A DNA stretch of 64,000 nucleotides from Craspedostauros australis (lineage: Eukaryota; Bacillariophyta; Bacillariophyceae; Mastogloiales; Achnanthaceae), in contig JAMXDE010000064.1 of assembly GCA_026770025.1 (NCBI GenBank), positions 186,001 through 250,000 of the forward strand. Reading direction: 5' to 3'. Position numbers and translations under genes: made by a program. A model generated the notes under the pieces. It saw only the letters and a program-made list of their open reading frames with translations. It was not told where the DNA came from and did no database searches. Position 1 is the first letter of the stretch; each line of letters begins with the position of its first letter. This document shows positions 37,901-48,892 of this stretch, piece by piece.

Positions 37901-38941
37901 AAAACCATGTTCCTGGTGTACGTGGACGACGGAATCCTGGCCGGCCCCAGCTCGGAAGAGATCGACAGACTGCTCGCTCAACTCAAGCAGCGGTTCAACA
38001 TCACGGACGAAGGGGACCTGTCGGACTACCTGGGTGTGCACGTCACTCACCTGGAAGACGGACGCATCAAGCTCTCGCAGCCACACCTCATCGACCAAAT
38101 CATCAAAGACGTCAACTTTCGGCCCAACACCAGACCGAGAGACTCGCCTGCGCTGACCACGAAGATACTGGAGGCTGATGAGGACGGAGAGGAGCACAAC
38201 GCAACCTGGAGCTACCGGTCAGTCATCGGCAAGCTCAACTTCCTGGAGAAGTCCACTCGAGGGGAGATTGGGTATGCGGTGCACCAAGCCGCCCGATTCA
38301 GTGCCAACCCAAAGAAGTCACACACTCAGGCAATCCACCTCATTGTGCGATACTTGATGGCAACCAGAGACGAAGGGATCATTCTGGATCCAAACGACAA
38401 GGCATTCGAGTGCTTTGCTGATGCTGATTTCGCCGGACTGTGGAACAAAGACACCGCAAGAGACGACTCGGCCACTGCACGGTCCAGAACCGGCTACCTG
38501 ATTCGATTTGCTGGATGCCCAATTGCATGGGCCTCCCGCTTGCAGACAGAGATCGCTTTGAGCACAACTGAAGCTGAAGTGATTGCATTGTCCACTGCTT
38601 TGCGCGACGTGATTCCAATGATGAACCTCATGAGCGAGATGTGCGACAACGAGATTGTACCAGAGAAGTACAAGCCACGAGTGTACTGCAACGCGTTCGA
38701 AGACAACTCAGGAGCCTACGAGATCGCAAAGTTCCCAAAGATGCGCCCCAGAACGAAGCACATCAACATCAAATACCATCACTTCCGATCATACGTGGAT
38801 CGCAAACTCATCGAGATCTACGCAATCGACACCGACGACCAGCTCGCAGACCTGTGGACGAAGCCTCTCGCTGATGACAAGTTCCACAAGTTCACAGAGC
38901 TTTCCATGGGATGGAAGTTCCCACAGAGAGACCAAGGTTGA
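34859..38941 (+). CDS. pol: Pol, copy 1: protease, integrase, RT, RNase H
   Basis: Open from directly after the gag TGA to a TGA at 38941, in the gag frame. The first ATG is only at 35156, about 99 codons in, so translation most likely comes by readthrough. Counting from codon 34874: two hydrophobic segments (about 2-27 and 34-55), a basic stretch, and a protease site VDNCATTSF near 126 (Asp-Asn-Cys instead of Asp-Ser/Thr-Gly). The HHCC zinc region is near 344-379 (HYKLGH, CASCEYGKA). Integrase D, D, E are at about 441 (FTDHHSR), 486 (HADNGRF) and 521 (NGVAEKR). RT has DFVLAYPQAE (931) and YVDDGIL (1016). RNase H has FADADFAG (1181), STTEAEVIAL (1232) and EDNSGAYEIAK (1276). Confidence 0.93.
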   Translation: MTGRRVWAFVFTLCRPFIVALLATLCISAIACGDEESVTTVVVVALVTWVAQRIALIQRDSRKHTRWRSSHTKCRRFYARGTRTRPPRIGSKDGRPSRRMLHLWTIADQEQQHAHTMPLARFDSDSFEMAVDNCATTSFTNNKEDFIGDPIKIDKVVKGVGTRKVHLQGKVEWRIEDDNGNRHVIELDGVIYEPGLPFQLLCPQHWAQCSKDPEGTGCTTLGNRMEIFWDRRRHQRSIPLTSSNIGMIRTATGYSGVRKFCMATEVPISTPDNQLDATHLVSDDEESVVMDDDEGSVNQSEQAIDTSGAEDDLSKEPTRIDFRDIPYRAPIDHASEFSTTPTADMLWLHYKLGHVSFNKMRTMASKGEIPAKFRDCQIPVCASCEYGKATRRPWRTKGGNQQVSKLIPINRPGDCVSVDQMESPTQGFIGQIKGKLTIQRYRAATIFTDHHSRFSYVHLQKSTNAEETLNAKRAFEAYARTYGVTIRHYHADNGRFAENKFLSHVDRSSQTITFCAAYAHFQNGVAEKRIRDLQEAARTMLLHMHVRWKEAASISLWPYALRMANEVMNATPNPVVNHITPMERFSGSAIKPQLKHFHSFGCPTYVLNPRLANGQSQPKWMSKARIGIYLGLSPRHARSVALILNPRTGLVSPQFHIKCDDMFETVAGTSGTNHGRWKELAGIRKAEVIKRSKGATGTKGLRWSPEHRSPPQTKEASAEPDEPPEEFDAPETEAADSIDIGEAPSDTASPATPGDSQSAPASILRRSNRHRTPSRKVRENGDTEVVALPGALEVANTFSNGESFDTNETSDPIAFAASADPDTMYYHQAMKQPDRLKFKEAMQAEINAHHENGHWEVVKRSEVPEGTKVVTSVWSMKRKRRIKTREIYKWKARLNVHGGQQVKGVNFWETYAPVVTWMSIRLVLILSILNNWHTRQIDFVLAYPQAEVETTIYMEVPVGVSIGESDNKDHVLKLVKNLYGQKQAGRVWNQHMHRGLLDVGFTRSKVDECVYYHGKTMFLVYVDDGILAGPSSEEIDRLLAQLKQRFNITDEGDLSDYLGVHVTHLEDGRIKLSQPHLIDQIIKDVNFRPNTRPRDSPALTTKILEADEDGEEHNATWSYRSVIGKLNFLEKSTRGEIGYAVHQAARFSANPKKSHTQAIHLIVRYLMATRDEGIILDPNDKAFECFADADFAGLWNKDTARDDSATARSRTGYLIRFAGCPIAWASRLQTEIALSTTEAEVIALSTALRDVIPMMNLMSEMCDNEIVPEKYKPRVYCNAFEDNSGAYEIAKFPKMRPRTKHINIKYHHFRSYVDRKLIEIYAIDTDDQLADLWTKPLADDKFHKFTELSMGWKFPQRDQG

Positions 38942-38949
38942 CAAGGGAG

Positions 38950-39614
38950 TGTGGGATTATTCCAGTGACTCAATTTTAAGGCACGGGAATTTCCCGATCG
39001 TGTCGGAAGCAAATCTTCGATCATGATGAATTGATCATCGAATCATCCACGAATCGAAGATATCCCTGCGCGCCACATTTTCTCAACAATGTCCATCGTG
39101 TGGGAATCCGAAAAAGACGACACAAAACACGCGATAAATGCATCCGAATCAACCGTGGAATCGGATGACAGATATCAACTCCACCGAATACGATATCGGA
39201 GTACAGTCGCAATGCAAGACCAAGACCAGAATAACACGGGACAGTGCGACCGAAACAAGCCGAATGTCGACGATGTTCATGGCCGATAACACGGCACATC
39301 GCGACAGAACCAAACCGAATGTCGATGATGCTCATGGCCGATAACGCGGCGCATCACGACGAATGCAAACAGAATGATGATGATGATCACGGTCGTTCAC
39401 ACGAGAGATGCTGCTGACCCTGCAACTTGCAATCAGTCCAGAACAACATCTCATCCTCATCTCATAATCCGAGAGTTCAATACAAACTCACCAACCAACA
39501 GTAAATCCAACTAATCGACAACTAACGATAACAATTACCTCCAAACCAGAGCCCACGATCTCACCACTGCCTACGCCGGTCTAATCAGTGCTGACATCTG
39601 GACACAATATCACA
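38950..39614 (+). repeat. LTR2 of the array
   Basis: 665 bp, identical by eye to LTR1. It is preceded by the purine tract AAGGGAG and followed by CGCTTCC, with no target duplication on either side. Confidence 0.95.
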
Positions 39615-39773
39615 CGCTTCCTCTGCGCAACGTCAAGGCAAACCACCTTAACCAAGCGCTACTACGGACCCTCAAGACGAACAACCAACGGCAAAGACAC
39701 CATTTCGTCCCACGGCTCCAACGACAAGCAACGGTACCTGTTCACTGACTGGAAAACCCATCTGTCAGCAGCA

Positions 39774-41456
39774 ATGACGGGAACCGTCACAACACGCTCG
39801 CAGACGAGCCAAGCCAACCAGGCGGCACAGCAGGCCGCCGGCCTCTCGGCGATGGCCAACCCAGCCAACGTCCAACCCGTCCAGGGCGACGTGCCAGCCG
39901 CACGCAAGCCAACGCCCAGACCAAGCAACGACGCCATCCCGACCAACCAGGTGCAGAACCAACCTCAAGGCCGGTACTACGTCCCGCCCCTCCAAGAAGG
40001 CGGAACAGGCGCCGAAGGCCCTCGACAAACCAATCGAGTGCCGACCCCGCAACCACGCGGCGGATTCCAGTTTCCGACCAACGCAGACGGCGGCGGAGGC
40101 GGCGGTGACAACGGCGGCGGCGGCGGCGGCGACGATGGAGGAGACTACGGCGACGACATCGATCTGGACGCGCCGGACGATGACTTCTCCGACTTCGGCC
40201 CAGCGGACGGTGGCCTTGGCATCGGAGGAGCTGGACCCCCGGCGTTCCAATACGCACTGACTCCGGCGCGCATCCACAACACCCTGCTGAACTACAACAT
40301 CCCGTTGGTGGCGAAGATGTACTACAAGGCTGTCCAACCCCTCCCTGTGGAGTTCGACATGACCTCGAACCTGGTGCACAAGTTCACGCACGCAATCAAC
40401 GCTCGTGGAATGGAGTTCAATTGGCTACCAACGGTGAAGATCTTCATCCGAGGACGCATGCGCAACCTTTTCTTCGAACACAGCACGATTCGCTACGACG
40501 AGATTCGGAAGTACGCCGTGCGGTACTCGCTCAAAGCCACCCGACACGCCCAGATCGCGATGCAGATCGGTCGGTGCATTCAAGACTCTCTGACCCAGGA
40601 CGCCAGATCCCGGTTGCAGCTGGAGTCACAGCGGTACACAATGACCACCGTTGAAGGGGTGGTGCACGACGGACTCCTGATGTTCAAGGTACTCATGGAG
40701 AAGTCGCTGGTCAACACCAACGCGACCGTCAGCATGCTTCGCAGCAACCTGGCCAACCTGCCAACGAAGATCGGCGAGCTCTCCGACAACATCACGGAAC
40801 TCAATGAGTACGCCAAGCATCAGCGCAGCGAGCTGAACGCCCGTGGGCAAGTCACCCACGATCTCTTGGTCTACCTCTTCGAAGCCTACAAGCAGGTGAA
40901 CGACGAAGCCTTCCGCCGGTACATCGAAAGCAAGGAAGACCAGCACCACGAAGGAGAAGCTCTCAGCGCAGACTCGCTCATGGATCTCGTCGAGAAGAAG
41001 TTCAAGACGATGATGGAGCGCGGCACCTGGAAGGCGCAGACCGACGACCAGAAGCACATCGTGGCCCTCACGGCCGAGATCGAGCGCATCAAGAAGAACC
41101 GAAACGGGAACAAAGGAAAAGAGAAGAAGGGCAAGCCAGAGAAAGAAGGCAAGGGCAAGAAGGGCAAGGACAAGGACAAGGACGGCAAGAAGGCTGGATC
41201 CGGAGACACTCCGTGGTTCTACCAACCGCCGGCCAACGGAGCGTCCAAGTCCAAAAAGGACCCGAGCGGAAAGGACGTCCACTGGTGCCCGAATCACGGA
41301 ACCAACGGAAAATGGGTCCGACACAAGCCATCCGAGTGCAAGGCCATCAATGGAGGGGCCAACAAGGGTGGGCAATCCGGCAAAGCCGGAGGAGACGGTG
41401 CTTCAGGAAACAAGCCCCAGGTGGCCATGCCACATGTGGTCGAAGAGGAGTACTGA
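39774..41456 (+). CDS. gag: Gag, copy 2, 560 aa
   Basis: Same as copy 1 except for one observed change: TCG to TTG near 40304, giving IPLVAK instead of IPSVAK. It ends in TGA at 41454-41456, and the CHHC knuckle is intact. Confidence 0.92.
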   Translation: MTGTVTTRSQTSQANQAAQQAAGLSAMANPANVQPVQGDVPAARKPTPRPSNDAIPTNQVQNQPQGRYYVPPLQEGGTGAEGPRQTNRVPTPQPRGGFQFPTNADGGGGGGDNGGGGGGDDGGDYGDDIDLDAPDDDFSDFGPADGGLGIGGAGPPAFQYALTPARIHNTLLNYNIPLVAKMYYKAVQPLPVEFDMTSNLVHKFTHAINARGMEFNWLPTVKIFIRGRMRNLFFEHSTIRYDEIRKYAVRYSLKATRHAQIAMQIGRCIQDSLTQDARSRLQLESQRYTMTTVEGVVHDGLLMFKVLMEKSLVNTNATVSMLRSNLANLPTKIGELSDNITELNEYAKHQRSELNARGQVTHDLLVYLFEAYKQVNDEAFRRYIESKEDQHHEGEALSADSLMDLVEKKFKTMMERGTWKAQTDDQKHIVALTAEIERIKKNRNGNKGKEKKGKPEKEGKGKKGKDKDKDGKKAGSGDTPWFYQPPANGASKSKKDPSGKDVHWCPNHGTNGKWVRHKPSECKAINGGANKGGQSGKAGGDGASGNKPQVAMPHVVEEEY

Positions 41457-41503
41457 ATCACAGGCCGGAGGGTGTGGGCATTTGTGTTCACCCTCTGCAG
41501 GCC
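41454..41503 (+). promoter_or_regulatory. Candidate stop-readthrough cassette, copy 2
   Basis: TGA, 6-nt spacer and the same GGCC/GAGGGTG hairpin as at 34856. Confidence 0.6.
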
Positions 41504-44500
41504 ATTCATCGTGGCGTTACTGGCTACACTCTGCATCAGCGCAATCGCATGTGGGGATGAGGAGTCAGTGACGACCGTGGTGGTGGTCGCCCTGGTAACT
41601 TGGGTCGCTCAGCGCATCGCGCTGATCCAACGAGACTCTCGCAAACATACCAGATGGCGATCAAGCCACACGAAGTGCCGACGCTTCTACGCGCGTGGCA
41701 CCAGAACCAGACCACCCAGGATCGGATCCAAGGACGGCAGACCCTCACGGAGAATGCTGCATCTTTGGACAATCGCCGACCAGGAGCAGCAGCACGCGCA
41801 CACCATGCCGCTTGCCAGATTCGATTCAGATTCATTCGAGATGGCAGTGGACAACTGTGCCACGACCTCCTTCACGAACAACAAGGAGGACTTCATCGGA
41901 GATCCAATCAAGATTGACAAGGTGGTGAAAGGAGTGGGAACGCGGAAAGTGCATCTGCAAGGCAAGGTGGAATGGCGAATCGAAGACGACAACGGGAATC
42001 GGCACGTCATCGAGCTGGACGGGGTCATCTACGAACCTGGCCTACCGTTTCAACTGCTCTGCCCACAGCACTGGGCGCAATGCAGCAAGGATCCAGAAGG
42101 TACAGGATGCACCACCCTTGGGAATCGCATGGAGATATTCTGGGACCGACGAAGACACCAGAGGTCGATACCTCTCACATCCTCCAACATTGGGATGATC
42201 CGGACAGCAACCGGATACAGCGGAGTTCGCAAATTCTGCATGGCTACCGAAGTCCCCATATCCACGCCAGACAACCAACTGGACGCGACCCACCTGGTGA
42301 GCGACGACGAAGAGTCAGTGGTGATGGACGACGACGAAGGCAGCGTCAATCAGAGCGAACAAGCCATTGACACCAGCGGAGCCGAAGACGACCTCAGCAA
42401 GGAGCCAACGCGAATCGACTTCCGGGACATCCCCTACCGAGCGCCCATCGACCATGCATCCGAGTTCAGCACCACTCCAACCGCGGACATGCTCTGGCTG
42501 CACTACAAGCTGGGACACGTCTCATTCAACAAGATGCGGACCATGGCTTCCAAGGGAGAGATCCCAGCGAAGTTCAGGGACTGTCAGATTCCGGTCTGCG
42601 CATCGTGTGAGTATGGGAAAGCGACCCGGCGACCTTGGCGGACCAAGGGAGGCAACCAGCAGGTGAGCAAGCTCATCCCCATCAACAGGCCAGGAGACTG
42701 TGTGTCGGTGGACCAAATGGAGTCACCTACCCAAGGCTTCATCGGTCAGATCAAAGGTAAGCTCACCATCCAGAGATACCGAGCTGCAACCATCTTCACG
42801 GATCATCACAGCCGCTTCAGCTATGTGCACTTGCAAAAGAGCACCAACGCTGAGGAGACGCTGAATGCCAAACGAGCATTCGAGGCGTACGCCAGAACCT
42901 ACGGAGTCACCATCCGGCACTACCATGCCGACAATGGTCGATTTGCGGAGAACAAGTTCCTCTCGCATGTCGATCGCTCCAGCCAGACCATCACTTTCTG
43001 TGCGGCGTATGCTCACTTCCAAAACGGGGTGGCAGAGAAACGCATCAGAGACCTGCAGGAGGCGGCCAGAACCATGCTGCTGCACATGCATGTCCGATGG
43101 AAGGAGGCTGCATCAATCTCACTGTGGCCCTATGCTTTGCGGATGGCCAACGAGGTGATGAATGCAACTCCCAACCCTGTGGTAAATCACATCACACCAA
43201 TGGAGAGATTCTCTGGATCAGCAATCAAGCCCCAGCTGAAACACTTTCACTCCTTCGGATGCCCCACATACGTGCTCAACCCTCGTCTCGCGAACGGCCA
43301 ATCACAGCCGAAGTGGATGTCCAAGGCACGGATCGGCATCTACCTCGGACTGTCACCCAGACATGCAAGGTCAGTGGCACTCATCCTGAACCCAAGGACC
43401 GGACTCGTGTCACCGCAGTTCCACATCAAGTGCGACGACATGTTCGAGACCGTGGCAGGAACATCGGGAACGAACCATGGCAGATGGAAGGAGCTGGCGG
43501 GCATCAGAAAGGCAGAAGTCATCAAGCGCTCCAAGGGAGCGACCGGAACCAAAGGGTTACGCTGGTCTCCCGAGCACCGATCGCCACCACAGACCAAGGA
43601 GGCATCGGCGGAGCCAGACGAACCGCCCGAAGAGTTCGACGCGCCAGAGACGGAGGCAGCAGACAGCATCGACATCGGCGAAGCACCCAGCGACACAGCA
43701 AGCCCTGCGACGCCAGGCGACTCCCAGTCGGCACCTGCATCCATCCTGAGACGCTCCAACAGACATCGGACACCGTCCCGAAAGGTCCGGGAGAACGGGG
43801 ACACCGAAGTGGTGGCCCTGCCCGGAGCATTGGAAGTCGCCAACACCTTCTCGAATGGAGAGAGCTTCGACACCAACGAGACGTCGGACCCAATCGCATT
43901 CGCAGCTTCGGCCGATCCAGACACCATGTACTACCATCAAGCCATGAAGCAACCGGATCGCCTCAAGTTCAAAGAAGCAATGCAGGCGGAGATCAACGCC
44001 CACCATGAGAATGGTCACTGGGAGGTCGTGAAGAGATCCGAAGTGCCTGAAGGAACCAAGGTGGTCACATCAGTGTGGTCAATGAAGCGAAAGCGGCGCA
44101 TCAAGACCCGAGAGATCTACAAATGGAAGGCGAGACTGAATGTCCATGGCGGCCAACAAGTGAAAGGCGTCAACTTCTGGGAGACCTACGCCCCAGTCGT
44201 CACGTGGATGTCCATCAGACTTGTTCTCATCCTGTCAATTCTCAACAACTGGCACACTCGACAGATCGATTTCGTGCTCGCTTATCCACAGGCTGAAGTG
44301 GAGACCACCATCTACATGGAGGTTCCAGTCGGGGTAAGTATCGGAGAGAGCGACAACAAGGACCATGTCCTCAAGCTGGTGAAGAACTTGTACGGCCAAA
44401 AGCAAGCCGGACGAGTCTGGAATCAGCACATGCATCGGGGATTGCTGGACGTCGGATTCACCAGAAGCAAGGTGGACGAGTGCGTCTACTATCATGGCAA

Positions 44501-45479
44501 AACCATGTTCCTGGTGTACGTGGACGACGGAATCCTGGCCGGCCCCAGCTCGGAAGAGATCGACAGACTGCTCGCTCAACTCAAGCAGCGGTTCAACATC
44601 ACGGACGAAGGGGACCTGTCGGACTACCTGGGTGTGCACGTCACTCACCTGGAAGACGGACGCATCAAGCTCTCGCAGCCACACCTCATCGACCAAATCA
44701 TCAAAGACGTCAACTTTCGGCCCAACACCAGACCGAGAGACTCGCCTGCGCTGACCACGAAGATACTGGAGGCTGATGAGGACGGAGAGGAGCACAACGC
44801 AACCTGGAGCTACCGGTCAGTCATCGGCAAGCTCAACTTCCTGGAGAAGTCCACTCGAGGGGAGATTGGGTATGCGGTGCACCAAGCCGCCCGATTCAGT
44901 GCCAACCCAAAGAAGTCACACACTCAGGCAATCCACCTCATTGTGCGATACTTGATGGCAACCAGAGACGAAGGGATCATTCTGGATCCAAACGACAAGG
45001 CATTCGAGTGCTTTGCTGATGCTGATTTCGCCGGACTGTGGAACAAAGACACCGCAAGAGACGACTCGGCCACTGCACGGTCCAGAACCGGCTACCTGAT
45101 TCGATTTGCTGGATGCCCAATTGCATGGGCCTCCCGCTTGCAGACAGAGATCGCTTTGAGCACAACTGAAGCTGAAGTGATTGCATTGTCCACTGCTTTG
45201 CGCGACGTGATTCCAATGATGAACCTCATGAGCGAGATGTGCGACAACGAGATTGTACCAGAGAAGTACAAGCCACGAGTGTACTGCAACGCGTTCGAAG
45301 ACAACTCAGGAGCCTACGAGATCGCAAAGTTCCCAAAGATGCGCCCCAGAACGAAGCACATCAACATCAAATACCATCACTTCCGATCATACGTGGATCG
45401 CAAACTCATCGAGATCTACGCAATCGACACCGACGACCAGCTCGCAGACCTGTGGACGAAGCCTCTCGCTGATGACAAG
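41457..45479 (+). pseudogene. pol: Pol, copy 2, interrupted by element F near the C-terminus
   Basis: Identical to copy 1 by eye up to LADDK, where element F enters after GACAAG (45474-45479). The remaining codons lie at 52083-52148 beyond F. Without excision the frame runs into the F LTR and stops at 45617, replacing the last ~20 residues. Protease, integrase, RT and most of RNase H are untouched, so partial activity is conceivable. Confidence 0.92.
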
Positions 45480-46354
45480 TGTTGGAAATCCGGGGTACCC
45501 CAGTCTCTAGTAGTAGTCTCTGGTTACCTATTCATGTTATTGCATTGTTGGAACTGTGAGTACAACATCTTCATCACTTTCAATTCCATTTGCCAAAGCA
45601 TACATAATCCACAGTAGCACACAGTCTTGCCCTTGCTCATGCAGTGCTGTCCTCCTGCTTCATCATGTCATGCAGCATGTACTCCATGTACATCTCATCT
45701 TGTAGTATTGGTGCATCTCATCATGCATCTCAGATATTCCATCTCCTGCCCTCTACCAATAGTTTCGTCAGCATAGACATCATTGATTCACAGGCGTTAC
45801 CGACTCGTTTCACTCAGTCGGATCATCATCTTCGTGTTTTTCACAAAACACAAGAGACACAACTGTTCTCACGGTTGAACCGTTGTTCTCACGATTTCTC
45901 ACACGATGTCTCGTGTTGAGGCAGACATCCCTTACCACTTGCATTTCGCTGGTTCGTTACCAGCTTCATCCATTATCACCGGAGGGTTCTCTCACGATCC
46001 TTTTTGTACTTCGTGGTAATGGAATATTTCCACTCCTCGGTTCTTTGTTCGTCATTACGTGAGGGCTGTATTCGCTTGTACCTGATGATGGTCACGAATG
46101 CATCATTGCAGCCCCATGTGACATGCAATCGTGTATTGGATGATTGCATTACCCTTCACAGTCATCATCATCCGATCCACACTTGTCATTCGCCATTCGT
46201 CTCAGGACAGCCTTCGCCTCATCATGTACCTCACATTTTGATGCTCATAATGTCATAGTGGGAGGTGCGGTAATTTAGTGTTTCACAACACTTGACTCCA
46301 AATACTCCTGGGAGGTGCGGCAATCACGTGTTTCATAACACCCGATTCCTGACA
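45480..46354 (-). repeat. 3' LTR of element F
   Basis: 875 bp. It carries CACAACAC where the other copy has CACAGCAC. Two GGGAGGTGCGG blocks (near 46260 and 46310) lie close to the outer terminus and recur in the G LTR. Confidence 0.93.
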
Positions 46355-46392
46355 CCCTTCCATTGCCGATCCGACCATATCACCCACCTTGT

Positions 46393-47340
46393 TCAGTCCA
46401 ATGCTGACCTGGGCTGAATGATGCTCCCCTTGTGCCGATCGTAGATCTCCTTTCTTGTATTCTTCGTGAACCCGTCAGAGATGTTGTCCTCTGACTTCAC
46501 GAATCGAGCCCTCGCTTCCTTGTTCGCAATCAGCTCTCTGATGAAGTGATTGCGCTTGTCGATGTGTCTCGTCCTGGCTGATGTCGATGGGTTGATAGCG
46601 ATGAAGATCGCTCTCACGTTGTCAACCATCACATCCACAGGTCTCTCCATCCTCAATCCATATACTCGTGTCCGACACGAGCTTCATCACTCTCAGCATC
46701 TCCTCGTATGCTGTGGTCGTTGGCCCATCCAACACCTTCGTCAGTTCTCGGACGGCATTCGCGATGTCTGGTCTCGAATGCTTCACCAGGTATAGCAGCA
46801 TACCCACACCACTGTGGTATCTGCTGTGTCGATTCATATCGACCTCGGGTGCTTCGTTGTTCCTCTGGATCCCTTGATGTTCTTCACCGATTGCTTCAGC
46901 TCACGTGTGCTTCCAATGCACAGGCGATCGTCGGCATACATCCTGATGAGAACAAGGCTCCCTTCCCGATTCCGGATTAGCAGACATGGATCCGCCTTGC
47001 TCTGCCGGAAGCCAAGCTTGGTCAGTGTGTTCACAAGCTCCTCGTTTCATTGCCTCGCGCTCTGCACCAACCCATGGATGGTCTTCTTCACCGGCAGGCA
47101 TTCATGCGGTTCGTGTTCCTTTCTCTTGGGACACTGCATGTAGATCTCTTCTCCTTGAAGACCCACTTCATCTTCACACACCGCCGATCCCTCGGCATCT
47201 CGCTCTTCTTGATCTTCTGCCAGACTCCTCGTCTGATCATGTCGTAGAACTCCTTGTTGATGGCCTCCTGCCATCTCTTTCACTTCGCTTCGCTGGATCC
47301 GCATCATCCCAGCATTCTTTGGATGTGGTGGGGTCCAGCA
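46393..47340 (-). pseudogene. pol: RT and RNase H remnants of element F
   Basis: Reading from right to left: EEIYMQCPK and IHGLVQSARQ (RT), LGFRQSKADPCLLIRN with YADDR where relatives have YVDDC, GVGMLLYLVKHSRPDIANAV, then VMVDNVRAIFIAINPSTS to RHIDKRNHFIREL and the stop. Compared with element G, blocks are missing around the first RT aspartate (FETAFLHGDLE), after VKNIKG, and in RNase H around DSEFAGD. Frames change between blocks, so no RT or RNase H can be made. Confidence 0.85.
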
Positions 47341-48892
47341 TCATAGCCATGTATGCATGCTTGGACGTCTCATTCCCTCTCTCGCTGTTGCTGGGGTCTT
47401 CTCCACTTCCTCAGCTGACTCACCACCTCCACCGCTTGAATCTGGGTTGGAGTGGTGTTCTGGCGCATTGTTGTGCGGTGCCAAGCCGCGTGTCATCCGT
47501 GGCATCCTTGCCACTGGTCTTGTGGGATAGTGCTCGAGGTCCATGCTTTCACCAGCTTACCTTCGAGTCACTCATACTTCGTCCCTTCCGATCATCAGGA
47601 TCCACATGATCCTGGCATTCCTCAGGCGCTCATAGACTCGGCATCATTCCAGTGTTGATGTGCACGAATCTCTCTTGCCGTCGCGTTCGCTCTCAACATC
47701 CTGACTTGCAGCGATGAAGTCGATCACTCTCATCCTTCATTGGATAGCATCGATCCTCATGCCTGCAACATCCTTGTTGATGATTGACCCGCCTTGTTCG
47801 AAGTTGGGTCCGTCTGTTGCCACTGGAGCGGTCATCGTCTCCTGTGCAGTTGCGTAGCCATCGTCGTCTCCTGATTCTGATGCTTCGTTCGTCACCCTCG
47901 TTGGGTATTGGTATATTGTGGTCAGCTGCCAGCTCTGTCGTCGTGTTGCCTTGCAACCACGCTGTCGATCACCTTCATCCTCTTCTGGATAGCATCGATT
48001 CATCATGCTGCAGCTTCTTCGTCATGGGAGTGGTTGGTGGCATCCTGCCATTCATCCTCCATTCATCTGAGGTTCCTCCCTTCCGGCTCTGTCATTCGAT
48101 TCTTCATCCGACATGCCCGCGTCTCTCTCATTGATCGTATATCGATGCGTCTTGGCTCACTGTATCTGGAATCCGCCGTTCATGGATCGCGCTCTCATAG
48201 CTGTATCCTTTCCAGATTCGTGTCTCTCTCTCATCGATCTCATTCTCATCGCACATCGATCTCATATCTGTGCTCGTAGTATCTCGCCGATCATTCGGCA
48301 TCCGGTCCTTCTTGATCATCTGCCATGCTCATGCTATGGCTATATCACTGAACCGTACCATCATGGCCTCCTGCCATTCATTGCTCTTCTTGGGATCCAC
48401 ATGACCCCGTCATTCGTCAATTGTGGTCGGATCCAGCATCATTGCGACATTTGCTTGCTCGGATCCCTTTCTGTTCTGTCTGTAGTTCAATGCTTGATTC
48501 GCAGTGATGAAGTCACCCAAGCTCATCTTCTCATGAGTGGTGTCAATCGTCATGCCTGCGATATCTCTGTTGAATGTTGACCCTTCTGTGTGAAAGTTGG
48601 GTCCTCCTGTCGCCGGTAGTGTGGTAGTCATCTCTCGAGTGGTCTCATACCCCTCATCATTCTCTGATTCTGATTCTTCACTTGATCCAAGTTCTCGCTC
48701 CTCCTTCGGAATGGGCATATCGTAGTATCCCTCGAGAGCACTCAGCATCTTTGGCATGTGCACGACAGGTTCTGCGATTGGGACTGTGTTTGGTGCGTCC
48801 TCGATCAAATCGTCTTGTCCCGTCTCATCGTCCCTTCCGGATTCATCGTCGTCGTCATCGTACGATTCATTGTCCCCTTGGGTAGGGAGCAC
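47341..48892 (-). pseudogene. Repeated integrase-RT linker remnants of element F
   Basis: The acidic linker that occurs once in element G (FNRDVASLMIDTT, then AMMLDPTTFEE) has recognisable traces at 47341-47544, 47693-48006 (INKDVAGMRIDAIQ) and 48410-48892 (FNRDIAGMTIDTT, AMMLDPTTIDE). The segment therefore seems to have been multiplied inside F. Only the last copy is open over a useful length (160 codons). Confidence 0.6.
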
